Assembly: GCF_019393635.1 (NCBI RefSeq)
Contig: NC_057861.1
Span: 456,901,330 to 456,965,329 of the forward strand
Source: Dromiciops gliroides
Taxonomy: Eukaryota > Chordata > Mammalia > Microbiotheria > Microbiotheriidae
Direction of reading: 5' to 3'
DNA length: 64,000 nt
In this document: piece after piece, positions 45,861 through 56,652 of the stretch
Numbering within the stretch: the stretch's first letter is position 1
Layout of the letters: the number at the start of each line of letters is the position of its first letter
The notes under the pieces: generated by a model
What the model saw: the letters and a program-made list of their open reading frames with translations, nothing else
Database searches by the model: none
What the model was told of the DNA's origin: nothing
Made by a program: the position numbers and the translations under genes

Positions 45861-45989
45861 TTTCCTTTTTCTTAGTGACTTGCTCAGGGTCACATAGCTA
45901 ATAAAGATATGAGGTTAACTTCAAACTCAAGTCTTCTTGACTCCAAGTCCAGAGTTCTACCTACTTCACCACATAGATGTAATCAATAA

Positions 45990-46260
45990 GCACTTATCAT
46001 CAAAAGCAAAAGTGAAACAGACCTTGTTTTCCAAGTGTTTAGATTCTAATGGGAAAGATAACATGGACATATGTAAGCATACATAGAATAGAGACAAAAT
46101 GGATGAGGACAATTTGGGGGGAAGCTGGTTAGGCCAAGAAAGGCTTCATGTAAAAGGTAATGAATGAGATCAGTTTTGAAGGAAGAAAGATAGTCAATAA
46201 GGTGGTGGTGAGGAGGGAAAGCATTCCCAGAATGTGGGAGAGCCAAGATACTAAAAGGAA
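45990..46260 (-). repeat. L2 3' part, antisense
   Basis: AATAAGCACTTATCATCAAA, GAAAGGCTTCATGTAAAAGG and AAAGCATTCCCAGAATGTGG. Confidence 0.55.
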
Positions 46261-46264
46261 AGGA

Positions 46265-46430
46265 GAATGATTTAAAGTCAGAATGCCTATATTCAAAACC
46301 TAAAGGTGATATCTGTCTGATCTAGAGCAAGTCACGGCCTTTCTGGGCTTCAATTTTCTCAGCTGTAAAATGAGCAGATTCAACTAGACGATTTCTAATT
46401 TCCCTTCCACAGGATCACAGATCCTGTTTC
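46265..46430 (+). repeat. MIR-class SINE
   Basis: GAGCAAGTCACGGCCTTTCT, CAATTTTCTCAGCTGTAAAA and CAACTAGACGATTTCTAATT. Confidence 0.55.
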
Positions 46431-46919
46431 CTCAAGCAAATCTTTTTATTTTCCCAGGGTCTGAGCTTCCTCATCTCTAAAGGTCCATGTCACTTTCATC
46501 TCTAAAGTTATCATATTGTCAGAAAGATATGTCAAGAATGTATCCAAGGACACAGTGCAGAACAAGAAGGAAAAAAAATAAGTAGTCTCAGTGATGATAA
46601 AAGACCATTGGAGAATGATAATAGAAAATTTTAAAAACAAAATGTTTGGAAATGCTAATTGCCAGGAGCTGTTTAGAGACAAGTGAAGGAATGATAAATC
46701 TTACCCTGAATGAGATAACAGAAATAAAAGGAAGCATTTCATAAAGTCCATGTTATGAGCATCATCATCACAACTCACATTTCTGTAGCATCTTATATGT
46801 TAGTTTATTTGATCTCGGACACCAGGAAGTGTCACACAATGAAGTAAAAATATTTGAAAAAAGTGATTAAAGGTTTCAAAAAACAACATAGACAAAAAGC
46901 AATTTTCAAAATGCATTTA

Positions 46920-46921
<2 letters not shown>

Positions 46922-46973
<52 letters not shown>

Positions 46974-46980
46974 GTCACTC
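46922..46980. repeat. (CT)n microsatellite
   Basis: About 20 CT units, slightly interrupted by TGT near the right end. Confidence 0.97.
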
Positions 46981-47064
46981 GCTCACTCGCTCATTTTCAA
47001 TCTGGTTCTTTGTCTTCTGCCTAAAATGCTTTTGTACAAATTATATCAATGAAAATAAAGTTTT

Positions 47065-47238
47065 GGGGCAGCTAGGAAGCACAGTGGATAGAGCACCGGC
47101 CCTGGAGTCAGGAGGACCTGAGTTCAAATCCGACCTCAGACACTTGACACTTACTGGCTGTGTGACCCTGGGCAAATCACTTAACCCCAATTGCCTCACT
47201 AAAAAAAAAAAAAGAAAGAAAGAAAGAAAGAAAAGAAA
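47065..47238 (+). repeat. WSINE1-type SINE, class A, with (AAAG)n tail
   Basis: Tail CCCCAATTGCCTCACT then A13 and (GAAA)n. Approximate duplication AAAATAAAGTTTT / AAAAGAAAGCTTT. Confidence 0.92.
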
Positions 47239-47310
47239 AGAAAGCTTTAAAGTGTGCTAAACTTCAAAAATATAGAAGAAACATACTCTAATTATATAGC
47301 ACTAGAGAAA

Positions 47311-47336
47311 CACACACACACACACACACACACACC
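47311..47336. repeat. (CA)n microsatellite
   Basis: Thirteen CA units. Confidence 0.96.
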
Positions 47337-47354
47337 TTTTTAGAAAACTTTTTT

Positions 47355-47560
47355 TAAATGGCATAGTGGAAAAAGAAAGCATTTCACTTGGAGACTGTCT
47401 ACCAGGACTCTAAACCTAGCTCTACAACTAATTGGCTGTCTTTCCCTGGACAAGTCACTTAACCTCTAGACCTTATTTTCTTCATCTACAAAATGAGAGA
47501 ATTTAACAAGATGATCTCTAAGATTCCTTCCAAGTCTAACATTCTGTAATCATAAATAGG
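47355..47560 (+). repeat. MIR-class SINE
   Basis: AAATGGCATAGTGGAAAAAG, GGACAAGTCACTTAACCTCT, TTCATCTACAAAATGAGAG and AACAAGATGATCTCTAAGAT. Confidence 0.65.
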
Positions 47561-49039
47561 TCAAAACAAGACTCGCATTATATGCACTTATTTTACTGCT
47601 GATATGTTAAAAATCTAGCACCAAGGTAAAATAACAATCGTCTCCCCAATATCAAAAATTTCAAGGCAAAGAGAAAAAATTTGCTAGTGGGTTTGTTTGT
47701 TTTGTCTTTTAAGATAGTCACACCAGTAACAAAATCACCCACTTCTCCTATCCCCATGCCAGCTCCTCCTTTCCTGCAGTATCTAATAAAGAGGTAGCTA
47801 TTCTCTCTGATGTGAACCCAAGGGCATACATCCCCTGATCCCGTCCTCTCCTACCTTCACTAGAATGCCTTCACTTTCATAGCCCCTGCCCGCATGTTTC
47901 TCTCTCATCTTCAATCTTTCTATACAGGCAGGCTCCTTGTCTTCAGCCTATTAGCATGTCTTTCCCATTCTTAAAAAAACAAAACAAAACAAAACTTACT
48001 AGATGCCATCAACTCTGCTGGCAATCTTCATGTATCTCTCCTCTTGAGAAAGTCACATATATTCAGTGCCGCCACTTCTTTCACTCACTTCCAAACCTAA
48101 ACTGAAATGTGGATTTTGACCTATCAATTAACTGGAACTACTTTCTCCAAAGTTACCAAACATCTTTTAATTGGCAAATCTAATGACCTTTGCTCAGTCC
48201 TCATCCTTCTTTATCTTTCTGTAACCTTTGACACCACTGACCTCCTTCTGGATATCTTTATTTTATGGGGTTTTGTGACCCTGAACCCTCTTGGTTTTCC
48301 TCCTACCTCAATTCTTTTTCAATCTCCTCCATCCAAGAAAACCCCAATAATTAGAAGTATTCTCTACGGTTCTGTCCTGGGCCCTCTTTCATCCCTACAT
48401 TAACCTACTTGATGACCTCATTAGCTCCCATCCCAATCATCTCTATGCAGATGGCTCTCAAATCTATATATCCAATCCTAGTTTCTCTTCAAAGTTCCAG
48501 TCTCAACATCACCAACTGCCTATTAGTGGACATTTCAAACTGGATGTTCTGTAGACATCTCAAGCTCAATATGTCTAAAACAGAACTCATTATTTTCCCC
48601 CTCAAATCTACTCTTCTTCAGAATTCCCTACCAACAGGGGAACCTATTAGTCTTTAGTAACTCAGATTCAAAACTTTGGTGTTGTCCTCAATGCTCCATT
48701 CTCACCCCATATATACCATCAGTTGCCAAATCTTGCCTTTTCTATCTCTATATCTCCTCTATAAACCCCTTTCTCTCCATTTAATGACATTTTTAAGAGT
48801 CATGATCACCTGCTTTGCCAATGCACCCTAAAGACTATATGACTTTTCCAACTGACTTAAAGATAAAACTTGCCATATGTAGTGTCTTCCCCATTACAAT
48901 GTTTCTTGAGACTCTCATACTTATCTATTTGAGTCCCAAGCTCTTGACACAGTGTTTGCACATAAGCATGTAATAAATTATTTTTATTTTCTCATACCTT
49001 CCATTCAGGCAGCCACCACCCTAGTTCCATCCCTCATTA

Positions 49040-49732
49040 TGAGAGATACAGCATGCCCATATAAGGCAATATTATCTAATGAACTATGTCAACTCAAGAA
49101 TTTGAGAAAAGTTAGTTTTTCAGGGTTAGAGGAAGAACTGGTAAAAACCAGTTTGAGGGGACAGGTAGGTGGCAAAGTGGATAAAGCACAGTCCCTGGAT
49201 TCAAGAGGGCCTGAGTTCAAATCCAGCCTCAGACACTTGACACTTACTAGCTGTGTGACCCTGGGCAGGTCACTTAACCCTCAATGCCCCAACCAAAAAA
49301 AAAGGTTTGAACTGACTCTCGACAGTATTCTAGTAAAAGTAGATACGTTTAACCCTAGTCACTACTGCACTTGCTTAATAGACTTATTAATATTAACTTC
49401 TCCCATACGTAAAATCTCGACCCCATTTTCAATCATGGGTTTCATGAAAGTGTATGTGGATGGGAAGGGTAACATATCAAGGAAAATTTAGTTACAACTC
49501 TTCTGAGAAGATTGTGAACCTGGCATAAGGGACCTATGGTGACTCAGGAGAGAGACTTAGTGGGTTAGGGTTTAGGATAAATACAGCCTGTGCACTCTTA
49601 GCACTTGCACTCACCTATTGTTTTTACTGTGGGTGCCCATTCTCATGAGAATGTAATAAAAAGCTTTTGTCATACCAAAGTTGCCTCTGAAAGAACTTAT
49701 TTTGAGAAGGTGGTCAGCGCCTGTTTCTCACA
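49040..49732 (+). mobile_element. Probable solo LTR inside the L2
   Basis: The insertion starts TGAGAG and ends CTCACA. It carries a poly-A signal in GAATGTAATAAAAAGC followed by a GT-rich R/U5-like part. ATTA (49,036-49,039) and ATTG (49,733-49,736) could be a mutated 4-bp duplication. Removing it restores continuous L2 sequence. No internal retroviral genes are present. It contains a WSINE1. Confidence 0.5.
49157..49303 (+). repeat. WSINE1-type SINE, class B
   Basis: Head GGGGACAGGTAGGTGGC, tail CCCTCAATGCCCCAACC. Short GTTTGA flanks. The 179-codon frame crossing it (48,952-49,491) is a chance join of L2, LTR and SINE. Confidence 0.9.
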
Positions 49733-50145
49733 ATTGCCTCTCACTTAGAATATTTAAATAGCTTCCTACTTTGTACACGTCTCAAATATCTCTCTACTCC
49801 AACCAATATTCCACATAGCTACCAAAGTGACTGTCTTAAAACATAGCTCTCACCATGTCATCTGCCTACTCAATATATTCCAGTAGCTCCCTATGCCTTC
49901 TAGGATCAAATGTAAATGCTTCTTTCTGTTTGGCATTTGAAGCTCATCATAACCTGGCCCCTTCCTACCTTTCCAATTTTTTTATCCTTCAATTTTCTCT
50001 AAGAACTCTATGATACAGCCCACTTGCTATTCTTCCTACATAACACTCCAGTTTTTAATTCAGTGCTTTACAATGGTTGTCTTCCAGGCCTGAAATACCC
50101 TCCCCTCCTAACTCCTTGCCCAGGTTTCTGTCAAAATTCAGCTCA

Positions 50146-50338
50146 GGGGCAGCTAGGTGGCACAGTGGACAGAGCACCAGCCCTGGAGTCAGGAGTACCT
50201 GAGTTCAAATCCGGCCTCAGACACTTAACACTTATTAGCTGTGTGACCCTGGGCAAGTCACTTAACCCCAATTGCCTCACTTAAAAAAATTTTTTTTTAA
50301 ATTAAAAAAATTTTTTTTTAATTAAAAAATTTTTTTTA
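50146..50338 (+). repeat. WSINE1-type SINE, class A, with A/T palindromic tail
   Basis: Perfect 13-bp duplication aaaattcagctca at 50,133-50,145 and 50,339-50,351, within L2. The tail (50,283-50,338) is three alternating A7/T9-type blocks. Confidence 0.95.
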
Positions 50339-50579
50339 AAAATTCAGCTCAAACACAACCTTCATAGGAGAGCTTTTCCTACTCCTCCTTGCTTCCCCTG
50401 TGAGGTTACCTTGTATCTACTTTCTAGGAATCTTGTATATGCCTAGAGATGTACATGTTGGTGTTACTCAGCAAGAATGTGAGTTCCTTAATGCTGGGGG
50501 CAGCACTTGGCACAATACCTGACACAAAATAGGTACTTAGTAAATGCTTGGTGATTCACTGGATTGTCAATCCTTCTTA

Positions 50580-51500
50580 ATCTTTCTGTAGCCTTTGAAG
50601 TAGATACTGAAATATATCTGAAGTAAATACTGAGATGATTACCCATATTTTAACAGAAAAAGCTTCTTGCATGTGTGTACAAAGTGTGTTTTCTTGCTTT
50701 ACCAGGGAGTATTAATTTTTGTGTGATAGACTTGGCAGTCTGGACCCCTTCTCAGAACGGTGTTTCTAAATGCATAAAAAATATAGGATTACAAAGAAAA
50801 CAAATCATATTGAAATTCAGTTATCAAAATATGCCTAAAAACAAGTTTACAGAACCCAAGTTAAGAACCCCTGCTTTAGAAAAATTCATTACAAAATGAT
50901 GAATCTTTTAGAAATAAAAGTTTCTTTGGGGAAACTATGAATATAAACAAGAGAAAGACAGTAAAAAATAATTCTGTATAACCCAATATTTTAAGTTGAC
51001 CAGAGAAGAAAAAATACATTTCACATTCATAATTAAAACAATTAAAAATTCACACACATATGGTTGTTTTGTTAAAATAAATATACATGTTTCCTGTTGA
51101 AGAAAAATGCTGACAATAAATAAGGTTGTTTTAGTTAAATAAGACCATTTAAATGTCTGGGTTTGAGAGGAGGTAGTAGCTGCAAAATTCATTTTTAAAC
51201 AGCAATATCCTCCTGGGGATAAGGCTATAAATCATGGAAACCACAATTTTCAAAGAACCAGTACTGAAGCTGTTCCAATGAACAATGGAACAACATGCAA
51301 ATAGAGATTTAAAAGGCTTGAAGTATAGTATCAATGATAACTTATAAACAAACTAATAAAAGGAAATCGTCCAGGCATGTAGCAAAAATAACTAATGATG
51401 AATGGATAGACCAATTATTGCACTGATACCCGTATAATGTCAAAACACCTACAAGGATAGTAGCATAGTAAGGGGATATCATATCTATGTTTTATGGTAA
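50580..51500. other. No recognisable feature
   Basis: AT-rich single-copy-looking intron. Short frames on both strands are without support. Confidence 0.4.
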
Positions 51501-51504
51501 AAGA

Positions 51505-51700
51505 GTACCATAAAATGAAAAAAATGACCTGGGTTGGAATCCTAACTCTACCTAACTCTAATCCTTAACTACTATTTATCTGTGTGACTTTGGGCAAGTC
51601 ACTTAATATCTCATCTCTCTGTACCTTAGTTTTCTTATCTATAAAAGGAGGGTATGAAGTGAAATGACGTTTAAGTTCTATTCCATGACATTGTCATGAT
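51505..51700 (+). repeat. MIR-class SINE
   Basis: TCTGTGTGACTTTGGGCAAG, AGTTTTCTTATCTATAAAAG and AAATGACGTTTAAGTTCTAT. Confidence 0.6.
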
Positions 51701-51814
51701 CCACCCACATTTAGAGATCACAAATCCATTAAAGAACAGAATAAGTTATATTCCTAATAAATAATAAAGTTTTAAAAGTAAAGTTGTGTTTTAACAAAGA
51801 ATATTCAACTTGGA

Positions 51815-52005
51815 CTTGCTTTGAAGACACCTGAGAGATCATCTAATCCTCATTTTTACAGATGGAGAACTGAGGCCCAAAGAAGTTAAGTGGCTTGCCT
51901 GAGGTTACAGAAGTATTGAAGGTTAGAGGTCTTCTAATTCTGAATTTAGTGTTTTGTTTTGTTTTGTTTTTCCCAGTACACTGTGCTGCCAAGTAGCAGC
52001 AATCA
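51815..52005 (-). repeat. MIR-type fragment, antisense
   Basis: GAGATCATCTAATCCTCATT, GAACTGAGGCCCAAAGAAG and GCTTGCCTGAGGTTACAG. A (TTTTG)n tract interrupts the end. Confidence 0.5.
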
Positions 52006-52009
52006 AATT

Positions 52010-52870
52010 CATTAGCACAAATTAGTTCACCAAATTAGCCATCTATCAGAAAGCAAGGAATATTTCCTGAGAAAAAGTTTTGTTGAGGGAAGGAAGAAAG
52101 GAAAAGAGGGGCAAGTAAACACTAGTATGGGCACCAAAATGGCAATATCAAGTGGGAAAAAGGAAAGAAAAATTGTGTTGAGTTCACAATTTAACTAAAG
52201 TGAATTCTTTTTGCAAAATAAATGAATGGGCTTATATTAAACAAAACTTAAAATACTGGATTACATGGTCTAATGGAAATGAAATCTACACCTTAATCTA
52301 AGTTGTAAATAATAGGTATTTAGGTCATATCAAACAACAAGTATGCATTTTAAATCCAATCCATCCTAATAACTAGGTGCCAGGACAGGAAAGGTGAAGA
52401 GGTTAAAAGTCCTCCGATTTCGTACTAACCTCTGTCTTAGGTTGCCCAGTCCATTTTGTCCCTTGAGGAAAGAGAGAAAGCCTGGGACACAGGGCAGATG
52501 CTCTCTGTGCATTAATAAATACTACAACTGCCTGAAGTCTCTTCTAGGCCGTTTCTCTTATGAACTGACTTAGGCAGACACAGAGGACTAATAAGGTTCC
52601 CAAATAGCACGTGCTTCCAAATACAAGTACAAAGTCAATTCTAAGTGATTTAATGATTATCCAAACTACAGCAGGCCTTCATTAGCACAGACTTTTGAAA
52701 GCTGATTGTTGTTAACCATCATTACACCTGGGCTAAATAAACTTTGAATAAAAAAGCTGGGCATTTTAAAATTTGCATAATATTCTAAATTCATTGGTAC
52801 CCTGATATCAGTGAATCAGAATAATTTAGATTCAATCCACTGTTTATACACACTTACATCTACATTGCTC
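52010..52870. other. Repeat-free stretch, candidate regulatory element
   Basis: 52,440-52,850 has no repeat debris and several developmental-type sites: a POU octamer ATTTGCAT at 52,771-52,778, GTGATTTAATGATTATCC, and GTTAACCATCATTACACC. Candidate conserved non-coding element in ARB2A intron 1. Conservation cannot be tested here. Confidence 0.35.
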
Positions 52871-52879
52871 AACAATGCA

Positions 52880-53385
52880 TAGGGCCAAAAAACTCTTGTC
52901 GTTTTTGTCATCACATTTCTACTTTATGTCCCCTTCTCACTCACAGAGCCATTATTCTTTTACAGGACTTCCTTCTCTTGTCTGGACTACATTAGGGCCA
53001 AACTGGCTTTCTGCAAGTTCATCACAAATGACACTCCATCTCCCACATCTCTTCCCTTACACTGGTCATTCCCTCATGCCTAGAACACACCCCCTCCTTA
53101 CTTCAAAGAATCCCCATCTTTTTTCAAGCATCATCTTCCACAAAAAGCCTTTCCTGTTCCTCCCTTCCCCCCCCCAACAGCTAAAGCCCTCTCTTTAACT
53201 ACCTCATAGTTATTTTATATTCCTTTAGTATATACCTACTATATGTGTGCATGTAGTCTCCTGCAATAGAATGTAAGCTCTTTGAGAGTAAGAATGTTTT
53301 TATTTTTTGTATTTGTATCTGTACCTGTACTCCCAGCACCCAGAACAGTCAACCGATAGACAATACTTGCTTTTGGATGGATTGC
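52880..53385 (+). repeat. L2 3' region and end
   Basis: CATTCCCTCATGCCTAGAAC, AAAAAGCCTTTCCTGTTCC, AATGTAAGCTCTTTGAGAG and TACTCCCAGCACCCAGAAC. The 107-codon frame at its left is LINE-derived. Confidence 0.65.
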
Positions 53386-53469
53386 CTGTAGAATGTAATT
53401 GTACATTCACCCACCTTTTATAAATTATGGAAACTACAAAAGCATGGTGTCTGCCGACTGGTTATTTTA

Positions 53470-53960
53470 AAATTTATAAAGCACCTATCACATAAGAAAA
53501 AATAACCAAAAACAATGAAACCCAATGCAGGAAGGGTTGTTACAAAACAAGAATACACATACACTAATGGTGAAAATGAAAACTTGTACAATACTTTGAA
53601 GAGCAATATAGCAGCATGCAATAAAGTAATGCAATAAAAAGAATATCCTTTTTGACCCAACAATCTCATTGTTGGGAATATACCCTGAAAAAAAAAAGTG
53701 CTATACTTTCAAAAATTTTCATATCAAGTGTTGCTTGTGGTGGAAAAAACTGGAAGTAACTTAAACATACAAAAATAGTGGAATTATTAAATAACATGTG
53801 GAACATTAATGTAATGGAATTCTATAATATATAAAAACTAGCACTTGTGAAGAATATGGAGAAATATGAAACAGCACAAATAAAACAAAACTGTAGCAGA
53901 AGAGAGGACAAACTATGACTTTATACAACTGATTCCTATTTACAAGTATCTCTGAAAAGG
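53470..53960 (+). repeat. L1 3' region
   Basis: GACCCAACAATCTCATTGTT, GGGAATATACCCTGAAAAAA, GGAAGTAACTTAAACATAC, AATGTAATGGAATTCTATAA. A degraded L1 ORF2 end and 3' UTR. Confidence 0.7.
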
Positions 53961-54139
53961 ACTTACTAGATACATTTTATAACAGGGTACACATAATATC
54001 ACTTGCTACTTAGCTACCCAAGGCTACTCTATATATTTCATGTGGTTCTAAAACCAGAGAAAGCAACTGTATAACTCTAATTATAAACATATGCATTGGC
54101 TCATTCATTCTAGAGGTGGGGACAAGCTACAAAAAGCGA

Positions 54140-54305
54140 ATTATAGGAAAGGTGGCAGCATAGGGGTAAAATCATCAGAAGTCATCTCTGTCACTTAACT
54201 TGCCTCTGCATACCTGGGCAAGTCATTTAACATTTCTAGGTCTCCAAATAAGGAGGTTGGACTAGATGACCACTGGGTCCCTTCCAGCTCTGGATCCTAT
54301 GAAAT
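54140..54305 (+). repeat. MIR-class SINE
   Basis: ACCTGGGCAAGTCATTTAAC, GAGGTTGGACTAGATGACCA and GTCCCTTCCAGCTCTGGATC. Relatively well preserved. Confidence 0.7.
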
Positions 54306-54599
54306 AAGTTGTTTTGTATACCATTAAATTCAAAATGGTGCTTTATCAGACCTAAAACATCATGTAATCTAGTACTTTCATCCCAGTTTCATGTCAGTGT
54401 CACCACACCACTAAAAATTGGAAAAGCCTGTTTTTTACTTAATATATGCTGCCACCAATAAATAGATGATTGGAGCTCCACAGACCAAGTTTTCCTCCTA
54501 GTACCACTAACACAACCCAAAGTTTGTCAGTACTACCACCACTGCCAAGCAATCATTCAGAGTTCTGCAGTACTAGTCTATATGATCCTCTATGAACAT

Positions 54600-54720
54600 C
54601 AATTCAATAAACTTTAATTAAGCACCTACTACTTATATGTAGGCCCTAGAGTAGGCACTAGGGATACAAAGACAAAAAAGGAAACAGTCCTTGCCTTAAA
54701 GTGCTTATTTACATCCAATT
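54600..54720 (-). repeat. L2 3' end, antisense
   Basis: CAATAAACTTTAATTAAGCA, GAGTAGGCACTAGGGATACA and CAGTCCTTGCCTTAAAGTG. Confidence 0.6.
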
Positions 54721-54969
54721 TACCTTGAACTCCCAGCTTAAGTCATAACTATTTTACTTTATATGAGTGTTAGTTTATAAAGTGCCACCTCTGCCACTGA
54801 AACCTAAAATAAGCAAGTCACAAAGTCTCCCCATGCCCCAGTTTCTGATCTGTTAACAATACTCACTCCTAGATAACTCACAATGTTCGAGGATAAATAC
54901 CATTTCTTTAAAACTGCTCTGGAATAATTATGGCCATCATAATTGCCCATGATCAAAAGAAAATTGCTT

Positions 54970-55205
54970 ATTTTGAAAGGCAATGTAGTATAGTGGTGAC
55001 TAAACTAGACTTGGAATGAAGAGAAAACTGAGTTGGAATCCAACTTTTGATGCCTACTACCTACATGTGACTAGCAAGACATAAAATCTCTCTAAAGCTC
55101 ATGTAAAATGAAGTTAATAATGTAACATATCTACCTTACAAGGCTCTTGTGAAGATGAAGTGAGATGAAGTATGGAAGGTACTGTGTAAATACCAACTAT
55201 TAATT
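54970..55205 (+). repeat. MIR, nearly full length
   Basis: GGCAATGTAGTATAGTGGTG, ACTGAGTTGGAATCCAAC, CTTACAAGGCTCTTGTGAAG and ACTGTGTAAATACCAACTAT. Confidence 0.7.
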
Positions 55206-55504
55206 ATTTGATGAGCAGTACCACAAAGCTGGTTAGCTGAAAAAAATAACACAATTTTCTCCATACAACTTTTCAAAACACTACAAGCACCACATTTACA
55301 GTGTCAGAGGGTTGCCTGGGACCTTGAGAGGTTAAGTGTCAAGTCTAAGGTTAAATGCCCTGTCATATAGATAATCTGAAGCAACTGACTCCTGTACTGC
55401 TAAAATACAATAGCAACCTCTGAAAATAAGTTCAACTAAGGTGATCAGGATGTTAAGGTATGTCATTCCATTGACATTTACTACAAAGCCCATTCATCTT
55501 CAAA

Positions 55505-55905
55505 ACTAGAAAGCAGAGCAGTGTAGTACAATGGTTCTCAATGTGTGGTTCCTCAGATCCTTTAAGCGGGTACTTACTTGTGGTCAACACTATTTTTTTA
55601 ATAAGATGTCAATATAGTCCACATGGAGGGGTTCCTCAATAATTTCTGAAAGTGTAAAAGTTCTCAAAGGGTAGTTCCCCATTTCAGGGGGTCTTTGAGG
55701 TCAAAACTTAAAAAGGGGATCCTCAATAATTTTTAAGAGTGTAAAGGAATCCTGAAACCAAAAAGTTTGAGAACCCTGGGTGTAGTGAATACAGTGCTGG
55801 TCCATCTCATTAGCTGGAAGACCTGCGTTCAAGTTTTACCTCTGAGAAAAACTGGCTTTGTGACTGGACAAGTCACCTAACCTCTCTAAAAACTATAAGA
55901 TGTCT
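55505..55905 (+). repeat. MIR-class SINE split by a hAT-type MITE
   Basis: AGCAGAGCAGTGTAGT is the head. After the insertion it resumes GTGAATACAGTGCTGG, GACCTGCGTTCAAGTTTTAC and GTCACCTAACCTCTC. Confidence 0.6.
55529..55779. mobile_element. hAT-type (Charlie-like) non-autonomous DNA transposon
   Basis: 251 bp with the inverted termini CAATGGTTCTCAA and TTTGAGAACCCTGG. Flanked by 8-bp target-site duplications gtgtagta (55,521-55,528) and gtgtagtg (55,780-55,787), the hAT length. No transposase. Internal blocks CCTCAATAATTTCTGAAAGTG and CCTCAATAATTTTTAAGAGTG suggest an internal duplication. Confidence 0.75.
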
Positions 55906-56457
55906 AACAGTTGTTAGTGTGTGTGGATAAAGTTTCCTCACAAGAGTTGCCTAAGCCAAGAACTCACGAGTCTTCGGCCAGGCCCCCTCTACCCCCCCCA
56001 AAAAGAGAACCAGCAAGTGAGGTGAAAGCATTACTCTGAGCAGCGAGCTGGACACTCCAGGATCACGTTGCGTGGGCAAAGGTTTCGGGGTCCATTTCTG
56101 GACCGTCTTTTCTGGGGAGCTCATGCCCTGTGTTCAAGCACGCTCTCGCATAAGTTTTGAGTCACGAGTGAGTCTCCCCACCTAGCCTCGGCCGTTTCCA
56201 GGGGGACACAAGTGACATCCCGTGACCAGGTGCGACGGTCGCCAGAGCGACCCCTTCCTAGACGCCCGCAGCACTCTCCAGGGGCGTGTTCGCACGTGCC
56301 CGGGGCTGTCACTGGGGCGCCCCGCTGGGAGCGATCCCGGGAGCTCGGGGCTGCGGGCCCCTCCCCAGTCACCCCCGCGCCCCGCTTCCCGGACCCTGGG
56401 ACCGCAGGAGCCCGAGCCGGCCCGCGGAGCAGCGGCCGCCGCAGCCTCCGCACCTAC

Positions 56458-56640
56458 CTGGGATAAACCCCTGCCGCTGGGGGCCCGAGGAGGCAAGGAG
56501 GAGGGAGGCGTGGGGGGAGGGGGCGTCCCAAGGAGGTCGGGGAAGGGGAGGGTCAGGGGGCGGGGCGCCTCACCATCTCTGGCCGGACTCACTCGTGCGC
56601 TTGTTGTGATCTCAGCTCCCCGGATGCGGCGCCACTGCCG
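56458..56640 (-). other. ARB2A: ARB2A exon 1, non-coding (probable)
   Basis: On the minus strand a perfect-looking donor CAG|GTAGGT follows position 56,458. A second, weaker donor ATG|GTGAGG follows 56,574. Either would join to the acceptor at 26,809. The 5' end cannot be placed by eye. I set it near 56,640, next to the ETS and CRE sites. Assignment rests on gene order and the splice consensus, not on transcript evidence. Confidence 0.6.
56556..56566. promoter_or_regulatory. Sp1-type GC box
   Basis: GGGGGCGGGGC, within the proposed promoter or exon 1. Confidence 0.6.
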
Positions 56641-56652
56641 AGTTCAAGTTGC

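Larger units (their letters stand above)
47700..50575 (+). repeat. Long L2 LINE relic with nested insertions
   Basis: Runs from the region before the reverse transcriptase through RT text (LLYLSVTFDTTDLLLDI near 48,210, SVLGPL near 48,380, DISNWMFCRHLKLNMSKTEL at 48,525-48,585) to QAATTLVPSL at 49,010. It is then interrupted by a probable LTR and resumes at 49,733 (CTTAGAATATTTAAATAGC), ending with TAGTAAATGCTTGGTGATTC at about 50,560. The 98- and 82-codon frames here are LINE remnants. Confidence 0.75.

Noticed and set aside
45501..45893. 130-codon minus-strand frame
   Set aside because: L2 reverse-transcriptase remnant, not a host gene.
48952..49491. 179-codon plus-strand frame
   Set aside because: It is a chance fusion of L2, LTR and SINE sequence.
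5007..56457. POU5F2, an intronless gene within the ARB2A intron in some mammals
   Set aside because: No POU-domain or homeodomain coding text was found in either intron of this window.
56121..56592. 110- and 136-codon minus-strand frames in the CpG island
   Set aside because: They would cross the proposed exon 1 donor and are low-complexity Pro/Ala/Arg text. The ARB2A start is in the next exon.
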